Source: Bacteroidales bacterium
GTDB taxonomy: Bacteria; Bacteroidota; Bacteroidia; Bacteroidales; UBA7960
DNA: 9,138 bases
Assembly (NCBI GenBank): GCA_007132395.1
Contig: SLOR01000116.1
Coordinates: 1 to 9,138 of the forward strand
Reading direction: 5' to 3'
Each line of letters begins with the position of its first letter. Position 1 is the first letter of the stretch. The position numbers were made by a program, and so were the translations under genes. Of the stretch, positions 6,501 through 9,138 are shown piece by piece. The notes beneath the pieces are model-generated. The model was given only the letters and a program-made list of their open reading frames with translations. It was not told where the DNA came from and did no database searches.

Positions 6501-7258
6501 GTGGGGAAATTATGGGTTTCGGCTTTCAGCGAAATAACACTTTCAAATTCCTTTTCTGTAAAGAAGTCAGGCTTATCCTGTGTAAGCGGTGCAAACTGCA
6601 CGGCATAGGGACCCTGAATAAATGCCACATTGTCCTTATAGGCCGAAACCAGGAAGTTGGGGTTTTCTTTGGAGGTTTTTTTAATAAGTTGGAAAAGGGT
6701 GCTGGACTTCTCCTCTCCGTCGATGATAAAAGTACCGTTAAAAATCTTATGGCGGCAGTGCTCGGAATTTACCTGCGAAAAGCCGAATACCTCACTATCG
6801 GTAAGTTTACGACCCAGGCGCTGGCTCAGGGCATTGAGGTATTCAATCTCATCCTGGCTAAGAGCAAGACCTTCCTTTTGGTTATATGCTTCGATATCCC
6901 CGATGGGTAGGATTGCATCGGGTTGCTTTTCGATGGTAAAAATCTTCTGGTTGAGCCCATGGTACAATACCTGCAGCATGGGATCATAATCCGCATGTTC
7001 GCTGTCTGTTTGGAAAAATTCTTCTATCCTTGTAATCCCACGAATGCCCATATTCTGTGTAATTTCCACGGCATTGGTACTCCAGGGAGTAATCATTTCG
7101 CGGCGTGGCCCTACAAAGTTACCATCGAGGGACTCCTCCTGTAAGGGTTCAGCTCCGCCAAAGAGCCATTGAAGCCTGTTAATATATTCAGGAGACAGTT
7201 GTATTTTGGATTCAACTGCAATGATTTGGCTGGCGTTGCCGCCGAAAAAAAGCACCAT
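3560..7258 (-). CDS. purL: Phosphoribosylformylglycinamidine synthase (FGAM synthase), single-chain
   Basis: This 1232-residue cytoplasmic enzyme catalyses step four of de novo purine synthesis: FGAR plus glutamine and ATP gives FGAM, glutamate, ADP and phosphate (EC 6.3.5.3). It is the large single-chain form, as in E. coli (about 1295 residues). In order, it has an N-terminal PurS-like domain (about 1-140), a linker with NSEHCRHKIF (about 164-173), two AIRS-like synthetase halves with TGTGGEIRD (263-271) in the nucleotide-binding region, and a class I glutamine amidotransferase domain (about 980-1232). The triad is visible: Cys1078 in GICNGCQ, His1191 and Glu1193 in PHLERSIFPW. I chose the ATG at 7258, giving MVLFFGGNAS. 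An in-frame ATG at 7333 would add 25 residues unlike the family and lies upstream of the promoter box at 7297-7304. The gene appears intact. Its 3' end faces the repeat cluster. Confidence 0.97.
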   Translation of the reverse strand: MVLFFGGNASQIIAVESKIQLSPEYINRLQWLFGGAEPLQEESLDGNFVGPRREMITPWSTNAVEITQNMGIRGITRIEEFFQTDSEHADYDPMLQVLYHGLNQKIFTIEKQPDAILPIGDIEAYNQKEGLALSQDEIEYLNALSQRLGRKLTDSEVFGFSQVNSEHCRHKIFNGTFIIDGEEKSSTLFQLIKKTSKENPNFLVSAYKDNVAFIQGPYAVQFAPLTQDKPDFFTEKEFESVISLKAETHNFPTTVEPFNGAATGTGGEIRDRLAGGKGSLPLAGTAVYMTAYPRPEGGREWEKRIPERPWLYQTPEQILVKASNGASDFGNKFGQPLICGSVLTFEHVENDKTFAYDKVIMLAGGIGYGKKKDSLKDDPIKGDKVVVLGGDNYRIGMGGGAVSSVATGEFANAIELNAVQRSNPEMQKRAMNAIRAMVERDENPVISVHDHGAGGHLNCLSELVEATGGTIHLDKLPIGDPTLSAREIVGNESQERMGLVLHEKDIEDLKIIAERERSPMYVVGETTGDKHLKFMDDKGNAPIDLQLDDMFGNAPKTIIRDESAKSNFAPVQYDASKLQEYLENVLQMEAVACKDWLTNKVDRSVTGRIAKQQCAGEIQLPLNNAGVTSMDYQGKKGVATSIGHAPAAALIDPAAGSVLAVAEALTNLVWAPLTHGLQGVSLSANWMWPCKNPGEDARLYTAVEALSDFTCKLGVNVPTGKDSLSMTQKYKDGKQVFSPGTVIVSSVAEVADVRKVVEPVMVKDSDTRLLHIDFSYDSFKLGGSSFAQVVNQLGDEAPTVADAYYFGDAFDAVQELIASNLVLAGHDISAGGLVTTLLEMCFANASWGMKADVSAFEEEADLIKILFSESPGVVIQVADMKAVEAIMEKHDISFSVIGTPIPERKLIIEGKGERQELGIDTLRNLWYKTSYLLDRRQSGEMLAEARYKNYSEQILNFRFEPSFKGTLESLGLKDITEAGKRKAKAAIIREKGVNGDREMAYSLFLAGFDVKDVHMTDLISGRETLEEIDFIVFVGGFSNSDVLGSAKGWAGAFLYNEKARTALDNFYKRDNTLSLGICNGCQLMVELGLVYPDHTNKPQMLHNDSHKFESGFVNMEIVENQSVMLKTLAGTRLGVWIAHGEGKYRLPLQEDQYHIPGVYGYNAYPANPNGSDYNAAAICSHDGRHLAMMPHLERSIFPWQWAHYPADRKKDEVSPWLEAFVNARKWAEERKK

Positions 7259-7296
7259 GAGAAAAGGATTTGAGGTTATGGGATATGAACGCGCTG

Positions 7297-7304
7297 CAAA
7301 ATTA
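7297..7304 (-). promoter_or_regulatory. Bacteroidota-type -7 box (TAATTTTG) for purL
   Basis: On the minus strand TAATTTTG matches TAnnTTTG and lies 38 bases before the ATG at 7258. I see no good TTG at the right distance upstream, so the -33 element is weak. The box fixes the likely start codon, since transcription would begin downstream of the alternative ATG at 7333. Confidence 0.5.
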
Positions 7305-7360
7305 ACAATTATAATTTTTATTACCCCTTGCAAGCTGTGTGCTTATCATTTTCTTTTCAA

Positions 7361-7395
7361 CAAAAAACCGGATGCTTTTTTAAGAGACATCCGGT
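7361..7395 (-). terminator. Intrinsic terminator of the small membrane protein genes
   Basis: Read on the minus strand, ACCGGATG (7395-7388) pairs with CATCCGGT (7374-7367) over 8 bp with a 13-base loop, followed by TTTTTTG. It lies 33 bases after the stop of the 51-residue gene and before the purL promoter, so it separates the two transcription units. Confidence 0.8.
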
Positions 7396-7427
7396 GGTAG
7401 AAAATAATTTTAAGATCTGATGTGGTA

Positions 7428-7583
7428 TCACATGGGCCTGCGTCCGCTGATAATTCTCAACAAAACGGCAATAACGGCAATAACCAGCAGAATATGAATA
7501 ATCCCTCCGGCACTGTATCCCAGAAAACCTATTGCCCACAAAATAACCAAAATAACCGCGACGATATAAAGCAAATTACCCAT
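7428..7583 (-). CDS. Small membrane protein, lmo0937/DUF5670 family
   Basis: This 51-residue protein begins MGNLLYIVAV and ends SGRRPM. Two hydrophobic segments (about 3-21 and 27-46) are joined by a short Gly-rich turn, GYSAGG. A basic tail, RIISGRRP, should stay in the cytoplasm. Start, length, the WAIGF motif after the first segment and the IIHILLVIAVIAVLLR second segment match the lmo0937 family membrane proteins (DUF5670), as I remember them. Function is unknown; members are common in Bacteroidota and Firmicutes and are often near stress genes. It lies 39 bases after another two-helix membrane protein gene and is followed by a clear terminator, so the two probably form one transcript. 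An ATG five bases upstream is out of frame. Confidence 0.88.
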   Translation of the reverse strand: MGNLLYIVAVILVILWAIGFLGYSAGGIIHILLVIAVIAVLLRIISGRRPM

Positions 7584-7622
7584 AACATGATGTATTTAAT
7601 GTTTTCAAGAATCGTTTCCGTA

Positions 7623-7838
7623 CTAATTTTTTCTGCCGGCCAGGAAAACAATGCCTCCCACCACCAGCACTCCCACTCCAATGAGTGGCGACCAGTCGAG
7701 GCTGTGTTCCTCCTCACGGGTCAACTCGTAGTCGCCAATTCCCACTACTTCTTCTTCAGTTGAAAAGCTGATGTTTAATACGGTTATCAATACTATTATC
7801 AAACCTGCAATCATCAAAACTATTCCTGTTTTTTTCAT
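7623..7838 (-). CDS. Small two-helix membrane protein, unknown function
   Basis: This 71-residue protein starts at MKKTGIVLMIAGLIIVLITV, a membrane segment (about 5-24). An acidic loop of about 25 residues follows (STEEEVVGIGDYELTREEEHS), then a second membrane segment (about 51-67, PLIGVGVLVVGGIVFLAG) and a short basic end, RKN. I recall similar uncharacterised proteins in Bacteroidota (loop with VVxIGDxE, then W-x-P before helix two) but know no function. The frame extends 25 codons further upstream to 7913, but that extension looks non-protein-like (MNFFSETMLMSLCYANCIYN) and starts inside the T-tract end of the upstream terminator, so I use the inner ATG. It is probably the first gene of a transcript with the 51-residue DUF5670-like gene. 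Confidence 0.8.
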   Translation of the reverse strand: MKKTGIVLMIAGLIIVLITVLNISFSTEEEVVGIGDYELTREEEHSLDWSPLIGVGVLVVGGIVFLAGRKN

Positions 7839-7911
7839 TTTTCTTCTCTTTTGATTATAAATACAGTTCGCATAACATAATGACATTAACATTGTTTCGC
7901 TAAAAAAGTTC

Positions 7912-7945
7912 AAAAAAACCTCTCCGGAAAATCCGGAGAGGTTTT
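7912..7945 (-). terminator. Strong intrinsic terminator of the secreted protein gene
   Basis: AAAACCTCTCCGGA (7915-7928) and TCCGGAGAGGTTTT (7932-7945) form a perfect 14-bp stem with a three-base loop. On the minus strand the stem is followed by a run of seven T in total (7918-7912), the standard terminator layout. It lies 31 bases after the stop at 7977. Because both arms end in A/T runs, it may also work in the plus direction. Confidence 0.9.
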
Positions 7946-7976
7946 GTAAAAAACTCAGAATGCTTTGCAGACAGAT

Positions 7977-9138
7977 TTACCTGGCCAGCAACATTCTTTG
8001 TGTTTGAGTTCCGAAAGGAGTGCGAACCACAACCATAAGTACCTGACGGCTGTCATGCCTCATGGCGTTATAGTCAAGATATTGAATATCTTTAGCGTTC
8101 ATCATTCCATCAAACAGAACTGCAACACGAGCTCCCTGCATGTTATAAACTTCAACCACAACATGCATATCCTTTTCAGCAGCTACCCTAACCTGGGTAT
8201 GTTGCCTGAAGGGGTTGGGGGTAATGGTTACACTTACACCTTTGTCAAACTCCGGTGCTGAGCGAACTTCAACCACTTCTGCGTCATCGGGCATGGTAAA
8301 CCTTACAAATACGCACTCGTGGAATGCATTGTTCATAAGATCTACAGCGTCGGTGATATCGCTGAGCGATACACCCACATTTTCACCACCCAGCGCTTTG
8401 TTGGCCAGTTCGAGCAGGTCACTCAACTTCAGTTGTCCTGTTTCTGCAGTAAGTTTATTCCATACAGAAAGCGGGAATGTATAAGCTTTCCACTCGCCTA
8501 CAGGCTCAGGATATTCTCCGTCAGGACATTCAGAAGAAGAGGACGTGTAGAAGGTACGGTTGCTGAAGGTAAGATCACTGAATCCTTCTGACCAGAAGAT
8601 GTTCAACTGGAGCACGATAGTTTGTGCAAGCAGGTTGTTTCTCAATCTTCCGGTATTGGGATGCGTGAGGTTACCCAGGTTATCACAACCCCATTCGCCC
8701 ACCGGCAGTGCCTGTGAAGGACCTCCTCCGGGCAGAATGTTCAGTACACACTGTGCACCATCCGCAGGAATGGTAAAGGTTCTGTTTCCATAACCTACAG
8801 TAAGACCGCCATTGGCATACAACAGACCATTGAGCAACTCAGTGGTTGTCATATCGCAGTATTTACCGCCGGCATTACCATAACCACCCTGTGTGAGTGA
8901 GCAGTACAGACAAGGCTCTACGTAAACAGTCACATAGGTCTTAACAGACTCATTGCCACATTCATCCACAGCATAGAAGTAGATTTCTGTTTCTTCTCCT
9001 TCGGGATACTCGAATGTATAGCAATCGGCGTCGGGATGTCCAACCACCACGCAGTAAATATCTGTTACCAGTTCAGTGCAGTTGTCTGCATATTCAGGCA
9101 CAGGTATTTTACCTTCCATAGATTCGCCGCAGGCAATA
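7977..9138 (-). CDS. T9SS-secreted multidomain protein, C-terminal part (5' end outside window)
   Basis: The frame is open at the right edge, and 386 residues are visible. Numbered from the edge, residues about 3-75 form an immunoglobulin/HYR-like repeat (IPVPEYADNC, then YTFEYPEGEETEIYFYAVDECGN and VTVYV). IACGE at the edge looks like the end of a preceding repeat. Residues about 76-280 are a central module I do not recognise by name, starting CSLTQGGYGNAGGKYC and containing LPGGGP and LLAQTIVLQLNIFWSEG, with several Cys. Residues about 300-386 are a type A T9SS sorting domain: VTITPNPFRQHTQVRV, VVVEVYNMQGARV, then QVLMVVVRTPFGTQTQRMLLAR, ending in Arg. Such proteins cross the outer membrane and are anchored on the cell surface or released; the domain is cleaved on export. 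The precise role (adhesin or structural) is a guess. A strong terminator follows. The true start is beyond the window; the ATG at 9119 is internal. Confidence 0.9.
   Translation of the reverse strand, partial: IACGESMEGKIPVPEYADNCTELVTDIYCVVVGHPDADCYTFEYPEGEETEIYFYAVDECGNESVKTYVTVYVEPCLYCSLTQGGYGNAGGKYCDMTTTELLNGLLYANGGLTVGYGNRTFTIPADGAQCVLNILPGGGPSQALPVGEWGCDNLGNLTHPNTGRLRNNLLAQTIVLQLNIFWSEGFSDLTFSNRTFYTSSSSECPDGEYPEPVGEWKAYTFPLSVWNKLTAETGQLKLSDLLELANKALGGENVGVSLSDITDAVDLMNNAFHECVFVRFTMPDDAEVVEVRSAPEFDKGVSVTITPNPFRQHTQVRVAAEKDMHVVVEVYNMQGARVAVLFDGMMNAKDIQYLDYNAMRHDSRQVLMVVVRTPFGTQTQRMLLAR

Noticed and set aside
7259..7333. 25-residue N-terminal extension of PurL
   Set aside because: The extension is unlike the family's N-terminus and its ATG lies upstream of the candidate promoter box at 7297-7304.
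7854..7859. TATAAT on the minus strand before the 71-residue gene
   Set aside because: It is only 15 bases from the ATG, has no convincing -35, and Bacteroidota primary promoters normally use TAnnTTTG; AT-rich chance match.
7839..7913. N-terminal extension of the 71-residue membrane protein
   Set aside because: It adds non-conserved-looking sequence before a typical MKKTGIV membrane start, and its ATG sits in the end of the upstream terminator.

Overview
The window looks like chromosomal DNA of a Bacteroidota organism. Three things point that way: a secreted protein ending in a type IX secretion (T9SS) sorting domain, several matches to the Bacteroidota -7 promoter box TAnnTTTG, and start codons without Shine-Dalgarno sequences. 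Most of the window is ordinary housekeeping and accessory content. I see no CRISPR array, transposase, phage gene, rRNA or tRNA, and no convincing new multi-gene system.

Layout: (1) Bases 1-1711, minus strand, hold a two-gene transcription unit that runs off the left edge. A 308-residue protein with a winged-helix-like N-terminus and a nucleotidyltransferase fold is followed, with a 4-base ATGA overlap, by an extended short-chain dehydrogenase/epimerase cut by the window edge. (2) Bases 1712-1939 are an AT-rich divergent promoter region containing a perfect 6+2+6 dyad next to a -7 box. (3) Bases 1940-3299, plus strand, carry a cysteine glutathione peroxidase, a small two-helix membrane protein (DUF6787-like) and an OhrR-type MarR regulator, which together suggest a peroxide response group. 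(4) Bases 3300-3559 are a non-coding patch between convergent genes, packed with direct and inverted copies of a REP-like repeat with core CTTCGACAGGCTCAG. (5) Bases 3560-7258, minus strand, are a complete purL (FGAM synthase) of 1232 residues. (6) Bases 7361-7838, minus strand, hold two tiny membrane protein genes (71 and 51 residues) closed by a strong terminator. (7) Bases 7915-9138, minus strand, hold a perfect 14-bp terminator hairpin and the 3' part of a large secreted T9SS cargo protein with an immunoglobulin/HYR-like repeat, an unrecognised Cys-containing central module and the sorting domain.

The genes do not form a single pathway. The best functional link is between the peroxidase and the OhrR-type regulator: one removes peroxides and the other senses them, and the dyad at the peroxidase promoter is a candidate operator. 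The most distinctive items for follow-up are the coupled nucleotidyltransferase/dehydrogenase pair of unknown pathway, the REP-like cluster between ohrR and purL, and the possible leaderless start of the DUF6787-like gene.
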